DNA from: an uncultured Lachnospiraceae bacterium
GTDB lineage: Bacteria > Bacillota > Clostridia > Lachnospirales > Lachnospiraceae
Assembly (NCBI GenBank): GCA_934376945.1
Contig: CAKRPI010000128.1
Coordinates: 1 to 5,135 of the forward strand
DNA length: 5,135 bases
Reading direction: 5' to 3'
In this document: piece after piece, positions 5,101 to 5,135 of the stretch
Numbering within the stretch: the stretch's first letter is position 1
How the letters are laid out: each line of letters starts with the position of its first letter
Translations under genes and position numbers: made by a program
Notes under the pieces: generated by a model
Databases searched by the model: none
What the model was told of the DNA's origin: nothing
The model's input: only the letters and a program-made list of their open reading frames with translations

Positions 5101-5135
5101 CCGGCTCCTTTCCGACCGAAAAGGTCCTCATACGC
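5101..5135 (-). promoter_or_regulatory. Leader and ribosome binding site of signal peptidase copy A
   Basis: The last 35 bases hold AAGGAG (5105-5110) four bases before the ATG of copy A, and a small hairpin, GACC-GAAAA-GGTC (5114-5126), just upstream. No promoter fits in the visible part, so transcription starts beyond the right edge. Confidence 0.6.

Overview
This window looks like a housekeeping segment from a Gram-positive Firmicute of class Clostridia, most likely a Lachnospiraceae-type anaerobe. The reasons are the gene content and order (signal peptidase I, rbgA, rnhB, yraN), Firmicutes-style RNase HII and SipS-type signal peptidases, strong AGGAGG-like ribosome binding sites and near-consensus sigma-A promoters. 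The genus is inference. In many Firmicutes this cluster lies next to trmD and rplS, which would be off the right edge.

All seven convincing genes are on the minus strand, so transcription runs from right to left: signal peptidase I copy A (4558-5100), rbgA (3649-4515), signal peptidase I copy B (2899-3489), signal peptidase I copy C (2286-2831), rnhB (1485-2246), yraN (1083-1439) and pgeF/yfiH (54-902). Copy A and rbgA are 42 bases apart and probably share a transcript that starts off the right edge. A near-perfect sigma-A promoter (TTGACA, 17 bases, TACAAT) lies in the rbgA to copy B gap. It should drive copies B and C, rnhB and yraN as a second unit. A second strong promoter sits just past the pgeF stop and points off the left edge.

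The genes serve protein export (three leader peptidases), 50S ribosome assembly (RbgA), removal of ribonucleotides and RNA-DNA hybrids (RNase HII), an unassigned nuclease-like function (YraN) and peptidoglycan quality control (PgeF). The unusual part is the set of three signal peptidases: B and C are a clear tandem duplication, A is more divergent, and A and B depart from the usual SMxPT motif around the catalytic serine.

The noncoding DNA holds several structured pieces. The yraN-pgeF gap is largely filled by consecutive palindromes that also contain a 28-codon open frame, which looks like a small dispersed element. The copy B-copy C gap carries a duplicated Shine-Dalgarno block with competing hairpins. 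The copy B leader has a 7-bp hairpin, and rnhB ends in an 11-bp tandem repeat. I found no RNA gene, CRISPR array, complete insertion sequence or convincing rho-independent terminator.
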